DNA of 64,000 nt from RPQJ01 sp963762315 (GCA_963762315.1 CAVXKO010000006.1:248001-312000); one strand, 5' to 3'. Shown: positions 1 to 8,644, counted from the first letter of the stretch. Numbers and translations are program-made. Notes: generated by a model from the sequence alone, not told the origin.

Positions 1-684
1 CTGGCAGTACGCCCACGAGAAAGCGACCGCTGAATCGCCCGAGACTCGCGCCGCCAGCCGATTACCTTCGGCTTGGGACAGCTCGGTGAACCGGCGCTCG
101 ATCCCCTTGTGCACGTAGCCGAGCCGCTCCTCGAGGCGGAGAACTTTCTCGCCGACGATCGAGAAGCGGAAGTGCCCAGGCTCGATAATGCCGGCGTGTA
201 CCGGGCCGACCGGCACCTCATGTACGCCCTCGCCCTCCACGCGCACGAACGCGTAGTCGTCTGCGACGGGCGCAGCCGGCACCTGCGATGAGCAGTGCTC
301 GAGAGGCACGTATCCAGCCTGCCACGACTCGTGTCGCAGCCAGGGCCGCGAATCCGGATCCGTCGAGCAGATCCCGCTGAGGTCGCGAATTGCCCGCTGC
401 ATGCGACTTGCGGCCGGAAAGAAATTCTCGATGCCGGGATATGGAACGTCCGGGTCCGTCACGGGCAAGGAGAGGACGAGCACGCCGGGATCCACGATGA
501 ACGCCGCCCGCACGACCCGCACGCCCCCCGCGTCGAAATCGGCCCACATGGCGAGCAGCCTGGCTGCGCCGGCCGCCAGGTCGCGGACCGCCTGGCGCCA
601 TGATTCGTGCGTCACCGTCAGTCCACGGGCGCCGCCCGCACCTGCGATCGCATGGCCCTGCGCATACCACCGGCGGGACGCCAT
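1..684 (-). CDS. HyfG/HycE-like large subunit (fused NuoC-NuoD type), 3' part cut by window edge
   Basis: An ATG at 684 opens a frame that stays open to base 1, giving 228 visible residues. The first ~150 residues resemble the 30-kDa (NuoC-like) domain of HycE/HyfG. The rest begins the 49-kDa/[NiFe] large-subunit domain, with the typical block YVHKGIERRF at about 193-202. In true group 4 hydrogenases the next motif is R-[IV]-C-G-x-C, which supplies two Ni-Fe ligands. Here the aligned residues (213-218, bases 48-31) read RVSGDS, so both cysteines are Ser. The gene is last in the visible hyf-like operon, one base after hyfF. I infer a membrane-complex subunit related to energy-converting hydrogenases but unlikely to bind a Ni-Fe centre. 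The C-terminal cysteine pair lies outside the window. Confidence 0.85.
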   Translation of the reverse strand, partial: MASRRWYAQGHAIAGAGGARGLTVTHESWRQAVRDLAAGAARLLAMWADFDAGGVRVVRAAFIVDPGVLVLSLPVTDPDVPYPGIENFFPAASRMQRAIRDLSGICSTDPDSRPWLRHESWQAGYVPLEHCSSQVPAAPVADDYAFVRVEGEGVHEVPVGPVHAGIIEPGHFRFSIVGEKVLRLEERLGYVHKGIERRFTELSQAEGNRLAARVSGDSAVAFSWAYCQ

Positions 685-685
685 G

Positions 686-2143
686 TCAGTAGCCTCCGAT
701 CAGCCTGGCGGCCGCGCGATACCAGTCCGCGAGGAATGGCGGAATGAACAAGCCGAGGACGAGGACGATGGCAAGGTGTGCGAACACCGGCAACAGCGCG
801 GGCGAATGCGGCAGCCGTTTGAGCGTCGTCTCGCCGAAGACCATTGGTTGCACACGCCCGAAGATAGCTGCGAACGCGACGCCCAGTGCCATCAGCAGGA
901 TGGGAGTCGCCCATGGCTGCTGCTGCATCGCCGTGGTGAGGATCAGGAATTCGCTGGCGAACACGCCGAACGGCGGCATCCCCAGGATCGCGAGCGAACC
1001 CAGCATCAGGCCCCAGCCGATGGTCGGGCTCGTCGTGATCAGGCCGCGGATGCTGTCCATCGACTGGGATCCGGCCTTCTGGCACGCGTGCCCGACCGAA
1101 AAGAAGATGGCCGACTTGGTCAGCGAATGCACGGTCATGTGCAGCAGCGCGGCGAAATTCGCCACCTGCCCTCCCATGCCGAACGCGAACGTGACGATCC
1201 CCATGTGCTCGATCGACGAATAGGCGAACAGTCGCTTGATGTCGCGCTGCCGCCAGAGCAGGAACGAGGCCAGCACCACCGAGAGCAGTCCGAATCCCAT
1301 CAACATACGGGAAGGCAGGTCGGAGTGCAGCGATCCCTCGACCAGCACCTTGCAGCGCACGACCGCGTAGATCGCCACGTTGAGCAGCAACCCGGAGAGC
1401 ACCGCAGAGATCGGCGTCGGGCCCTCCGCGTGGGCATCCGGCAGCCAGTTGTGCAGCGGTGCCAAGCCCACCTTCGTGCCATAGCCGACGAGCAGGAACA
1501 CGAACGCCAGCGAGATGACGGTGGGCTCGAGCTGCCCCTTCACCGCGTCGAGGTGCGTCCAGAGCAGCGCATTCACGCCCTGCCCGCCGAGCACGTTCTC
1601 AGCCGCCACGTACAGCAGGATGGTGCCGAACAGCGCCTGCGCGATGCCGACGCCGCAGAGGATGAAGTACTTCCAGCCGGCCTCGAGACTGGCGGGCGTA
1701 CGATACAGCGTCACCAGCAAGACGGTCGAGAGCGTTGCCGCCTCCATCGCCACCCACAACAGGCCGAGGTTGTTGGTCGTCAGCGCCACCAGCATCGTCG
1801 CCATGAAGAGCTGGTACATGCTGTGGTAAAGGCGCAGCCGGCCCGGGGTGAGCCTGCCGTGCTCGAGTTCCACCCGCATGTACGGCCGCGAGAACAGGGA
1901 TGTCGTGAATCCCACGAACGCCGTGAGCGTGACGAGGAACACGTTGAACGGATCGATGAAGAACTGCTCGCGCGCGAGCATCAGGTTGCCGTCCCGGATG
2001 ACCCTGGCCGTCAGCGCGCAGGCCGCCAGCAGCGTCGCCGCGCTCGCCGCGATGTTCAGTCGCGGCGCCCAGTCGCGCGCCCCGAAGATCCCGAGCAGCA
2101 CGGCGCCAGCCAGCGGCAGCGAGACGAGGACGACGAACTCCAC
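686..2143 (-). CDS. hyfF: Hydrogenase-4 component F-like antiporter subunit
   Basis: This 485-residue polytopic membrane protein belongs to the proton-antiporter (NuoM/N, MrpD) superfamily, HyfF subgroup. Visible hallmarks are a Glu in the TM5-like segment (VAMEAATLST, E134), the Lys of GYGTKVGLAPLHNWLPDAH (K224) and a following PTPISAVLSG stretch; these are the charged residues of the proposed proton path in complex I antiporter-like subunits. The start is the GTG at 2143, with a strong GGAGGAG Shine-Dalgarno sequence inside the end of hyfE. A frame extending upstream to 2251 only reads through the hyfE coding region. One base separates it from both neighbours, so translational coupling is likely. 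Role: proton or ion translocation coupled to the soluble arm of the complex. Confidence 0.9.
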   Translation of the reverse strand: MEFVVLVSLPLAGAVLLGIFGARDWAPRLNIAASAATLLAACALTARVIRDGNLMLAREQFFIDPFNVFLVTLTAFVGFTTSLFSRPYMRVELEHGRLTPGRLRLYHSMYQLFMATMLVALTTNNLGLLWVAMEAATLSTVLLVTLYRTPASLEAGWKYFILCGVGIAQALFGTILLYVAAENVLGGQGVNALLWTHLDAVKGQLEPTVISLAFVFLLVGYGTKVGLAPLHNWLPDAHAEGPTPISAVLSGLLLNVAIYAVVRCKVLVEGSLHSDLPSRMLMGFGLLSVVLASFLLWRQRDIKRLFAYSSIEHMGIVTFAFGMGGQVANFAALLHMTVHSLTKSAIFFSVGHACQKAGSQSMDSIRGLITTSPTIGWGLMLGSLAILGMPPFGVFASEFLILTTAMQQQPWATPILLMALGVAFAAIFGRVQPMVFGETTLKRLPHSPALLPVFAHLAIVLVLGLFIPPFLADWYRAAARLIGGY

Positions 2144-2144
2144 G

Positions 2145-2813
2145 TCAGGTCTCCTCCTTGAGGGATTCGAGATGGTGCAGGTCGAGGCTGTCGAACTGCT
2201 CGCGGATCTGGAAGAAGAAGACGCCGAGCACCAGCATCGCCACCAGCACATCGAGCGCCACGCCCAGCTCGACGATCATCGGCATGCCGTAGGTTGCGCT
2301 CATCGCACCGAAGAACAGGCCGTTCTCCATCGACAGGAACCCGACGACCTGCGACATGGCCTTGCTGCGCGTGATCATGGTGAGGAACGCGAGCAGCACG
2401 ACCGCAACCGCGATTCCGATGGCGCTGCGCGTGGCGGTGCTGGCGATAGCCGCGATCGGTTGCGCCAGGCCGAATGCGAAGACGACCACGACCACGCCGA
2501 CCAGCATGGTGCTCGCCACGTTCAGCGTCGGCTCGGTATCCCAGTAGACCTCCAGCCGCCGGATCAGCCGGTGCAACAGCCAGGGCAGGAACACGACCTT
2601 GAGAGCAAGCGTGAGTGCCGCCGACAAGTACAGGTGTGACTGCCCGGTGCGCCACGCGAGAACCAGGGTGCCGGCGCACAGCAACGCCCCTTGCAGCGCC
2701 AGCAGGTTCACCAGCGTGACGACGCGTCGCTGCGAGAGCATCGCGAACGAGACGAGCAGCAGCAGGGCTGCGAGCGAATTCAGGATCTGAAGGTCGAACG
2801 GCACGCCACTCAT
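2145..2813 (-). CDS. hyfE: Hydrogenase-4 component E-like membrane subunit
   Basis: The 222-residue protein is almost entirely hydrophobic, with six to seven predicted membrane segments. It resembles HyfE, whose C-terminal half is NuoK-like. A SKAMSQVVGFLSMENGLFF stretch (about 145-165) carries the family's conserved E-N in a membrane helix, and the C-terminus is soluble and acidic (IREQFDSLDLHHLE). It sits between hyfC and hyfF with gaps of three and one bases. Its presence marks a Hyf-type rather than a Hyc-type arrangement, because formate hydrogenlyase-1 lacks HyfE. No catalytic role is expected; it would add ion-translocation capacity. Confidence 0.9.
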   Translation of the reverse strand: MSGVPFDLQILNSLAALLLLVSFAMLSQRRVVTLVNLLALQGALLCAGTLVLAWRTGQSHLYLSAALTLALKVVFLPWLLHRLIRRLEVYWDTEPTLNVASTMLVGVVVVVFAFGLAQPIAAIASTATRSAIGIAVAVVLLAFLTMITRSKAMSQVVGFLSMENGLFFGAMSATYGMPMIVELGVALDVLVAMLVLGVFFFQIREQFDSLDLHHLESLKEET

Positions 2814-2816
2814 CGG

Positions 2817-3764
2817 TCAGGCTCCGAGCAGCAGGTGAACGAGCAGGCCGAGCACGGCCAGCATGAACGCGGTGGCGAGGAACTCCGGCGCGCGGAACAC
2901 ACGCAGCTTCGCGGAGAGGGTTTCGACGACCGCAAGACCGGCCCCGAAGATCAGCAGTTTGAGCCCAAGGATGGGGATCGCAGGGAACAACGACCCGACT
3001 CCATCCCCCATGGCGGCGCCCCATGGCACGAAGACGGCAAACCCGATGCACGCGTAATTGAACAGCTTGAGCGCGGAGGCCCATTCCATCAGCGCGAGGT
3101 GGCGCGCGGAGTACTCGAGGAGCATCGCCTCGTGGATCATCGTCAGTTCGAGGTGCGTAGCCGGGTTGTCCACCGGGATGCGGGCGTTCTCGGCGAGCAG
3201 CACCATGGTGAAGGCCACGCCGGTGAACGCGAGGCTCGGATACAGGCCGAGCGCCTGCGTCGCCAGGCGCTCCGAAATCACGGGGAGTGCCGTGCTGCCG
3301 GCGATCAACGAGGCCACGAAGATCACCATCAGCAGCGCCGGCTCCGCGAGGAAGCCGATCATCATCTCGCGCCTGGCGCCCAGCGAGCCGAAGGCCGTGC
3401 CGACATCCATCGCGGCGAGCGAGAGGAACACGCGGGCCGTGGCGAACAATCCGACGAGCGCAATCGCGTCGGCCGCACTCGAGAACGGCAGACGCGTGCT
3501 CATGGACGGAATGACGGCTGCCGACACCACCATCGTGCCGAAGACCACGTAAGGCGCGATGCGGAACAGCGATGAGGCGTTCTCTGCGATCACCGCATCC
3601 TTGTGGAAGAGCTTGTAAATGCCGCGGTACGGTTGCAGCAGGCTCGGCGCCGAGCGGTTCTGCAGCCACGCGCGGCACTGGTTCACCCAACCGACGAACA
3701 GCGGCGCCGCCGCCAGCGCGACGGCCATCTCGAGCACCTGCGTCAGCATGTTGGCCAGGGTCAT
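2817..3764 (-). CDS. hyfC: Hydrogenase-4 component C-like (NuoH-type) membrane subunit
   Basis: A 315-residue NuoH/HycD/HyfC homologue with about eight membrane helices. The conserved block ARIPVDNPATHLELTMIHEA (about 185-205), rich in charged residues, is the quinone-chamber/interface signature of this family. The start ATG at 3764 overlaps the hyfB stop codon as ATGA, which fixes the start; a longer in-frame reading to 4205 merely traverses hyfB. This subunit anchors the soluble arm to the membrane and transmits redox-driven changes to the antiporter subunits HyfB and HyfF. Confidence 0.9.
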   Translation of the reverse strand: MTLANMLTQVLEMAVALAAAPLFVGWVNQCRAWLQNRSAPSLLQPYRGIYKLFHKDAVIAENASSLFRIAPYVVFGTMVVSAAVIPSMSTRLPFSSAADAIALVGLFATARVFLSLAAMDVGTAFGSLGARREMMIGFLAEPALLMVIFVASLIAGSTALPVISERLATQALGLYPSLAFTGVAFTMVLLAENARIPVDNPATHLELTMIHEAMLLEYSARHLALMEWASALKLFNYACIGFAVFVPWGAAMGDGVGSLFPAIPILGLKLLIFGAGLAVVETLSAKLRVFRAPEFLATAFMLAVLGLLVHLLLGA

Positions 3765-5767
3765 AGAACGAGCGCCAGCAGCACCACGAGTGTGACGAAG
3801 CTGTAGAGCAGGTACACGGCGATACGCCCCTGCTGGATCCAGGCGAAGCGGTCCGCGATGCGCTGCACGATGCCGCCGAGCGGCACGTAACAGGCCTGCC
3901 AGATGCGATCGCCGACCGTCACGGCGTACCGCGGCGCGCGGTCGAATGGCGTCGGAAGCTCGCGCGTCATCGCGAAGAACGGCTGGAAGATGTGGCGGAT
4001 CGGCTGGCCGAATCCTTCGGCCGTGTCCTGCATGCGCGCATCCAGGTTCACGAAACCGCAATCCCACGGCGGCACGCGCCGGACGCGACGATGATAAAGA
4101 ACGCTGACCATGACGAACGCCAGCAGCACCACCGCGGCGACCGCGACGAGGAACACCGTCGGCGCGTAGGACGCCTCGCGGTCGGCCAGCGGCACGAGCA
4201 TCCACCAGCCCGCCCCGGTATCGGCGAGTGTCGGCAAGCCCAGCTGCCGCGTGACGTTACCCAGACCGGCGACCACCTGCGCGGGCAGCAGGCCGAGCGC
4301 AAAGCATCCCGCCGCAAGCCAGACCAGCCCGATCCGCTCGAAGCGACCGGCGTCGTGCGCGCGTGCCAGGGCAGCTTCGCGCGGCTGCCCGAGGAAGATG
4401 ATGCCGAAGAACTTCACCATCACGTAGGCCGCGAGCGCGGCGGCGAGCACGAGCAATGCGGCGCCGAGCGGCAGCAGCATGTTGACGAAGGGACGCGGCA
4501 CTTCGTGGGCGAACAGGAACGCCTGCAGCAGCAGCCATTCCGAGACGAACCCGTTCAGGGGCGGAAGCCCCGCGATGGCGAGCGCGCCGACCAGGGTCAG
4601 CCAGGCAACCCACGGCATGCGGTGGATCAGGCCGCCGAGGCGCCCGAGATTTCGCTCGCCGGTGGCGTGCAGGACGGAGCCTGTGCCGAGGAACAGCAGG
4701 CTCTTCATGAAGGCGTGGTTGATCGAGTGATACAGCACGGCGATCAGCGCGAGCGCGCCGAGCACCGCCATGCCGTTCGCCACGAAGACCACCGCAAGGC
4801 CCATGCCTGCAAAGATGATCCCGACGTTCTCGATGGACGAGTACGCCAGCAGGCGCTTCATGTCCGTCTGCACCGCGGCAAAGACGGCACCGTACAGCGC
4901 GGTGACGAGTCCGAGCGGCAGCATCACCAGGCCCCACCACGAGGCCGGTTCGCCCAGCAGGTCGAAGGTCACGCGCAACATGCCGTAGACGGCTGTCTTC
5001 AGCATCACGCCGCTCATCAGCGCCGACACGGGGGACGGCGCCGCCGGGTGCGCTTCGGGCAGCCAGACGTGCAGCGGCAACAGGCCGGCCTTGGCGCCGA
5101 AGCCGAACAAGGCCAGCAGGAACGCGACCGAGGCCCAGACCGGATCGAGGTGGGCTGTGCGCATCGCGTCGAAGGTGAACTGCCAGCTGCCGCCTTGCAG
5201 CACGCCGAAGCACAGCAGGATCGAGATCGCCCCGACGTGCGCGATCAGCAGGTACAGGAAACCGGCGCTGCGGATTTCGGGGATGCGGTGCTGCGCCGTG
5301 ACCAGGAAATACGAAGACAGCGCCATCGTCTCCCACGCCACCATGAACGCGTAGGCGTCGTCGGCGAGCAGGACCAGTCCCATGGCGGCGAGGAAGGTGT
5401 GGTACTCGAGGCAGAGGAGCCCCGGCGGCGTGCCCTGGCCGCGGCGGAAGTAGCCGGCGCCGAAGAGGGAGATGCCGGCCGATACAGCTCCCAGGATGGC
5501 AATGAAGACGCTGGACAGCGCGTCGAGGCGCAAATGCGCGGGGAGGTCCGGCAAGCCGACCACCAGCACGACCTGCTCGGGCGGCGACACGATGCCCCAG
5601 AGGCCAACCCCGGCGAGCGCCATGCCGCACAGGGCGCCGAGCGGAAACAGTGTTCGACCGGCGAACTTCAGGCTGCCCGGACGGATCAGCCCGGCCAGGC
5701 CGATCAGCAGCCACGCGCCCAGCAGCGCGAGGCAGGCAGCAAGCGGTGAATCAGTGAGGGCCGTCAC
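3761..5767 (-). CDS. hyfB: Hydrogenase-4 component B-like antiporter subunit
   Basis: First gene of the visible operon: 668 residues and about 15 membrane segments. It belongs to the NuoL/MrpA-like proton_antipo_M family. Key residues are visible: Glu146 in VAWETMALSSYFLV, Lys226 in GFGAKAGLLPLHVWLPEAH, and the canonical PSPVSALMSGVMLK helix after it. The start is a GTG at 5767, with no strong Shine-Dalgarno sequence. The upstream region to 5883 contains a palindrome and a divergent ribbon-helix-helix gene, so the operon promoter and its control probably lie there. Together with HyfC, E, F and G it forms a membrane-bound, ion-translocating redox module. No formate dehydrogenase or hydrogenase maturation gene is in view. 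Confidence 0.9.
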   Translation of the reverse strand: MTALTDSPLAACLALLGAWLLIGLAGLIRPGSLKFAGRTLFPLGALCGMALAGVGLWGIVSPPEQVVLVVGLPDLPAHLRLDALSSVFIAILGAVSAGISLFGAGYFRRGQGTPPGLLCLEYHTFLAAMGLVLLADDAYAFMVAWETMALSSYFLVTAQHRIPEIRSAGFLYLLIAHVGAISILLCFGVLQGGSWQFTFDAMRTAHLDPVWASVAFLLALFGFGAKAGLLPLHVWLPEAHPAAPSPVSALMSGVMLKTAVYGMLRVTFDLLGEPASWWGLVMLPLGLVTALYGAVFAAVQTDMKRLLAYSSIENVGIIFAGMGLAVVFVANGMAVLGALALIAVLYHSINHAFMKSLLFLGTGSVLHATGERNLGRLGGLIHRMPWVAWLTLVGALAIAGLPPLNGFVSEWLLLQAFLFAHEVPRPFVNMLLPLGAALLVLAAALAAYVMVKFFGIIFLGQPREAALARAHDAGRFERIGLVWLAAGCFALGLLPAQVVAGLGNVTRQLGLPTLADTGAGWWMLVPLADREASYAPTVFLVAVAAVVLLAFVMVSVLYHRRVRRVPPWDCGFVNLDARMQDTAEGFGQPIRHIFQPFFAMTRELPTPFDRAPRYAVTVGDRIWQACYVPLGGIVQRIADRFAWIQQGRIAVYLLYSFVTLVVLLALVL

Positions 5768-5807
5768 GGGTAGGCTTTTGCAGGGTCCGGCAGGTCCTTC
5801 AAGTCGT

Positions 5808-5833
5808 GCACATTAGAGTGTACTCTCGTGTGC
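5808..5833. promoter_or_regulatory. Interrupted palindrome between hyfB and the ribbon-helix-helix gene
   Basis: Arms GCACA and TGTGC enclose a second pair, GAGT and ACTC, around a GT centre; only the three-base spacers break the symmetry. It lies 41 bases upstream of the hyfB GTG and 50 bases upstream of the RHH start, where an operator for either promoter would sit. A GATAAT -10-like hexamer facing hyfB is centred about 5843 but has no good -35 box. Confidence 0.45.
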
Positions 5834-5882
5834 GTTCCATTATCATGTGATTCTCACCCTGGCCTGCGGCCGAGGAGATCGC

Positions 5883-6095
5883 TTGGCAGCCGAAGAGCGC
5901 ACGGCCCGGCTCACGATCCTGATCGATCCGCGCAAGAAGGCGGTCCTGGAGAAGTTGTGCGCGGAAGAAGACGCCACGCCGTCGCAGGTCGTGCGCCGCT
6001 TGATTCGCCGCTACATCGAGGATCGCACCGGCGCGCCCTGGACGCCGGAGAAGCCGCGCAGCGCAGCGCGCAAGCGTCCGCCGGAAAAACGCTGA
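5883..6095 (+). CDS. Ribbon-helix-helix (CopG-like) small DNA-binding protein
   Basis: About 70 residues. The N-terminal beta strand TARLTILIDPRKKAVLEKL is followed by two helices (TPSQVVRRLIRRYIED), the MetJ/Arc/CopG fold. The tail is basic and disordered (KPRSAARKRPPEKR). I prefer the TTG at 5883 because GAGGAG lies six bases upstream; an in-frame GTG at 5847 would add 12 residues unlike the family. Dimeric RHH proteins bind short symmetric operators, and a 26-bp palindrome lies just upstream, so autoregulation and control of the divergent hyf-like operon is a reasonable inference. No toxin partner gene is adjacent; the next gene is convergent. Confidence 0.7.
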   Translation: MAAEERTARLTILIDPRKKAVLEKLCAEEDATPSQVVRRLIRRYIEDRTGAPWTPEKPRSAARKRPPEKR

Positions 6096-6104
6096 CCGGC
6101 ACGG

Positions 6105-7274
6105 TCAGCTGCGGATCAGGTGCGGTCCGAGTTCTTCCAGCGAGCGGCAGCCGAGCAGGGTCAGCACGCGTTCCATCTCCGCGCGCAGCAGGCCGAGCGC
6201 GTGCGACACGCCCTCCTCGCCGCCCGCGCCGAGGCCGTAGAGGGCTGCGCGTCCGAGCATCACGCCATCCGCGCCGAGCGCGATCGCCTTGAGAATGTCC
6301 GAGCCGCGCCGGAAGCCGCCATCGACCAGGACCGACATCCTGTCGCCCACCGCGGCGGCAATCGCCGGCAGGACTTCGATGCCGGAGACCGTCGTGTCGA
6401 GCTGGCGTCCGCCGTGGTTCGACAGCACGATCGCGTCGGCACCAACGTCGACCGCGCGCTGCGCGTCGTCGACGCAGAGGATCCCCTTGAGGATCAGCTG
6501 TCCCTTCCAGCGCAGCCGCAGCCGTTCCATGTCGGCCCAGTTGAGCGACGGGTTGATCTGCGTTCCCATGAAGCGGACGCCCTGCAACGCCGAGCGGCCG
6601 CCCGGCGGCAGGAATTCGGTGAGGTTGGCGAACTCGGGTGCGCCCCTCGGAATCATGACCTCTCGCAGCCACCGCGGATGCGCCAGCACGTCGAGCAGGC
6701 TCGAGAAGCCCAGCTTCATCGGCTCGCGGTAGTTGCGCCGGTCCCACTCGCGCGCGCCGAGCACCGGCGTGTCGCTCGTGACGACGAGCTTGGTGCAGCC
6801 CGCCTCCGCCGCGCGTTCGACGAGCCGGTCGGCCGTCTTCTGGTCCTTGACCGGATAGAGCTGGAACCAGACCTTGCCCGGCAGTTCCCGCCCCATCTTC
6901 ACCACGTCGTAGTTCGACACGGTGCTGAGCGTGAACGGGACGCCCGCGGATGCAGCGGCCCTGGCGAGCGCGAGATCTCCCTGCGGCCAGAGCATGCCGT
7001 TGAACCCGGTCGGCGCGATGACGAGCGGCAGGTGCAGCGTCTCGCCGAGCAAGGTCGCCGACAGGTCGGGCATCGTGAGCCCGACCAGCGTGCGCGGCAG
7101 CCACGTGATGCGTTCGAAGACGTCGCGATTGCGCCGCAACGAGACTTCGTCCTCGGACCCGCCTTCGACGTACTCGAACACGAAGCCGGGCACGCGTCGC
7201 ATCGCCACGCGACGCAGCTCTTCGATCGTGCTCGCTCGCCGGAAATCCCGGCCGGCGTAGTAGGAACGTTTCAT
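6105..7274 (-). CDS. lldD: FMN-dependent alpha-hydroxy-acid dehydrogenase (L-lactate/mandelate dehydrogenase type)
   Basis: The 389-residue protein has a complete FMN-dependent alpha-hydroxy-acid dehydrogenase (TIM barrel) fold. Signatures: N-terminal block FVFEYVEGGSEDE, SNYD and WFQLYPVKD around the FMN site, and the active-site segment SNHGGRQLDTTVSGIEVLP with the catalytic His and substrate-binding Arg, followed by the phosphate-binding stretches VDGGFRRGSD and LGRAALYG. It would oxidise L-lactate or a related 2-hydroxy acid and pass electrons to the quinone pool. Its ATG overlaps the stop of the upstream oxidoreductase (ATGA), so the two are co-translated. The substrate cannot be read from sequence; mandelate and glycolate remain possible. 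Confidence 0.85.
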   Translation of the reverse strand: MKRSYYAGRDFRRASTIEELRRVAMRRVPGFVFEYVEGGSEDEVSLRRNRDVFERITWLPRTLVGLTMPDLSATLLGETLHLPLVIAPTGFNGMLWPQGDLALARAAASAGVPFTLSTVSNYDVVKMGRELPGKVWFQLYPVKDQKTADRLVERAAEAGCTKLVVTSDTPVLGAREWDRRNYREPMKLGFSSLLDVLAHPRWLREVMIPRGAPEFANLTEFLPPGGRSALQGVRFMGTQINPSLNWADMERLRLRWKGQLILKGILCVDDAQRAVDVGADAIVLSNHGGRQLDTTVSGIEVLPAIAAAVGDRMSVLVDGGFRRGSDILKAIALGADGVMLGRAALYGLGAGGEEGVSHALGLLRAEMERVLTLLGCRSLEELGPHLIRS

Positions 7275-8266
7275 TTCGACGAGCCCTCCCCGCGGTGGAC
7301 CATCTCGGTGATGCGGATCGCGGTTTCGAGCGCCCGCAGCCCATCCTCGCCGGTCACGACCGGAGGCGTTCCCTCGCGGATGGCGCGCAGGAAAGCCTCG
7401 ATCTCCATCTTGAGCGCATCGCCCTGCTCGTAGGTCCGCTCCTCGATCACGACCTGGCCCTTCGGCATGTCGGCGCCGGGGCTCGGCTTGCGCACGACGG
7501 TGAGGATCTTCTGCTGCAGGTCGATCGAGACGTACGCGTCGTCCTGGAACATGCGCAGCTTGCGCTCCATCTTCATGCTCACGCGGCTCGCCGTGGTATT
7601 GGCCACGCAGCCGTTCGCATAGCGGATGCGCGCGTTCGCGATGTCGAGCCCCGCCGAGAAGACGGATGCGCCCACGGCGTCGATCGATTCGATCGGCGCG
7701 CCGACGAGACTCTGGATCAGGTCGATGTCGTGGATCATCAGGTCGAGCACGACGTTCACGTCGGTGCCGCGTTCCTTGAACGGCGCCAGGCGATGCGACT
7801 CGATGAAGCGCGGCCGGCCGAGGGTGCCCGCCAGCGCAAGGATCGCGGCATTGAAGCGCTCGAGGTGGCCGACCTGGAGAATGCGACCCGACTTCGCCGC
7901 GAGCGCCACGAGGTCGCGCGCCTGCTCCAGCGTCTCGGTGATCGGCTTCTCGACCAGCACGTGCACGCCACGCTCGAGGCATTCCTTCGCGATCGGGAAG
8001 TGCAGCGGGGTCGGCGTCGCGATGCTCACCGCATCGACCTCCCCGAGGATCTCGCGGTAGTCCGCCACGGCCCTGGCGCCGACCTCCATCGCAACCTTCT
8101 CGCGGACCTCTGGGCTCGCATCCGCGACTGCGACGAGCTGCGAGCCGGGGAGCGCCGCGTATTTCTGCGCATGGAAGCGACCGAGGTAGCCGACACCGAT
8201 CACCGCCGTGCGGACTTTCTGCATGGTTGGCGTTTCCGTCGAGGGGCTGGAACCACCGTCGATCAT
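7271..8266 (-). CDS. Gfo/Idh/MocA family NAD(P)-dependent oxidoreductase
   Basis: An N-terminal Rossmann motif (AVIGVGYLGRFHAQKYA) is followed by the family's EKPITET loop containing the catalytic Lys, then a C-terminal alpha/beta substrate domain with DLMIHDIDL carrying His and Asp. The sequence resembles UDP-GlcNAc 3-dehydrogenase-type members (GnnA/WlbA), but no sugar aminotransferase or lpx gene is nearby, so the substrate is open. Start: the ATG at 8266 has AGAGGCGG upstream; the ATG at 8224 (317 residues) begins closer to the conserved strand and is the alternative. The gene is coupled to the downstream hydroxy-acid dehydrogenase by an ATGA overlap. Confidence 0.8.
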   Translation of the reverse strand: MIDGGSSPSTETPTMQKVRTAVIGVGYLGRFHAQKYAALPGSQLVAVADASPEVREKVAMEVGARAVADYREILGEVDAVSIATPTPLHFPIAKECLERGVHVLVEKPITETLEQARDLVALAAKSGRILQVGHLERFNAAILALAGTLGRPRFIESHRLAPFKERGTDVNVVLDLMIHDIDLIQSLVGAPIESIDAVGASVFSAGLDIANARIRYANGCVANTTASRVSMKMERKLRMFQDDAYVSIDLQQKILTVVRKPSPGADMPKGQVVIEERTYEQGDALKMEIEAFLRAIREGTPPVVTGEDGLRALETAIRITEMVHRGEGSSK

Positions 8267-8316
8267 AACCAATGCCGCCTCTTGCGGTCCGTACGGCTTA
8301 CCCTCAGGATCTCGCC

Positions 8317-8644
8317 ATGTCCTTCAATCGCGACGTCAAGTGGCTGCTTGCTGCGCTCGCTCTTCGGCCTGCTGGTGCTGCCGCTGCTCGTTTATTTCAC
8401 CGGCATCGCGGTCCTTGGTCCGTATGCGCACGGCGGACCGGGTGCATTCGTGTCGGATTTCCTGTCGGACCTTGCCCGGATGCGCTGGTTTTCCTGGTCA
8501 CTGGCCCTGGGTCCGCCGGCGATCGTGGCCATCTGGCGAGCAGGGTCGCGAATCCGATCAACGAAAGCGCGCGAGTTCCAGCACCGCGGCCGTGAAGGTT
8601 CGATGGAAGAGACCCGCCGTGGTCAGGGCCGGGTAGACGCGTAA
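8317..8644 (+). CDS. Small membrane protein of unknown function, frame interrupted
   Basis: The frame opens at ATG 8317 (MSFNRDVKWLL) and continues one base out of phase from about 8350 as RSLFGLLVLPLLVYFTGIAV, a clear membrane helix. A second hydrophobic segment (WFSWSLALGPPAIVAIW) follows. Removing one base near 8348 joins the two. The polar end (after WRAG, about 8540) has unlike composition and may contain another error. It overlaps the 3' end of the opposite gene. No family recognised. Confidence 0.45.

Noticed and set aside
401..2161. A 586-codon open frame on the plus strand opposite hyfF
   Set aside because: Low-complexity His/Arg/Gln-rich translation typical of the antisense of a GC-rich gene; the minus strand encodes a complete HyfF. 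Similar antisense frames at 3992-5749 and elsewhere are rejected for the same reason.
5883..6095. Antitoxin of a type II toxin-antitoxin pair
   Set aside because: No small toxin-like gene follows; the next gene is convergent and encodes a metabolic enzyme.
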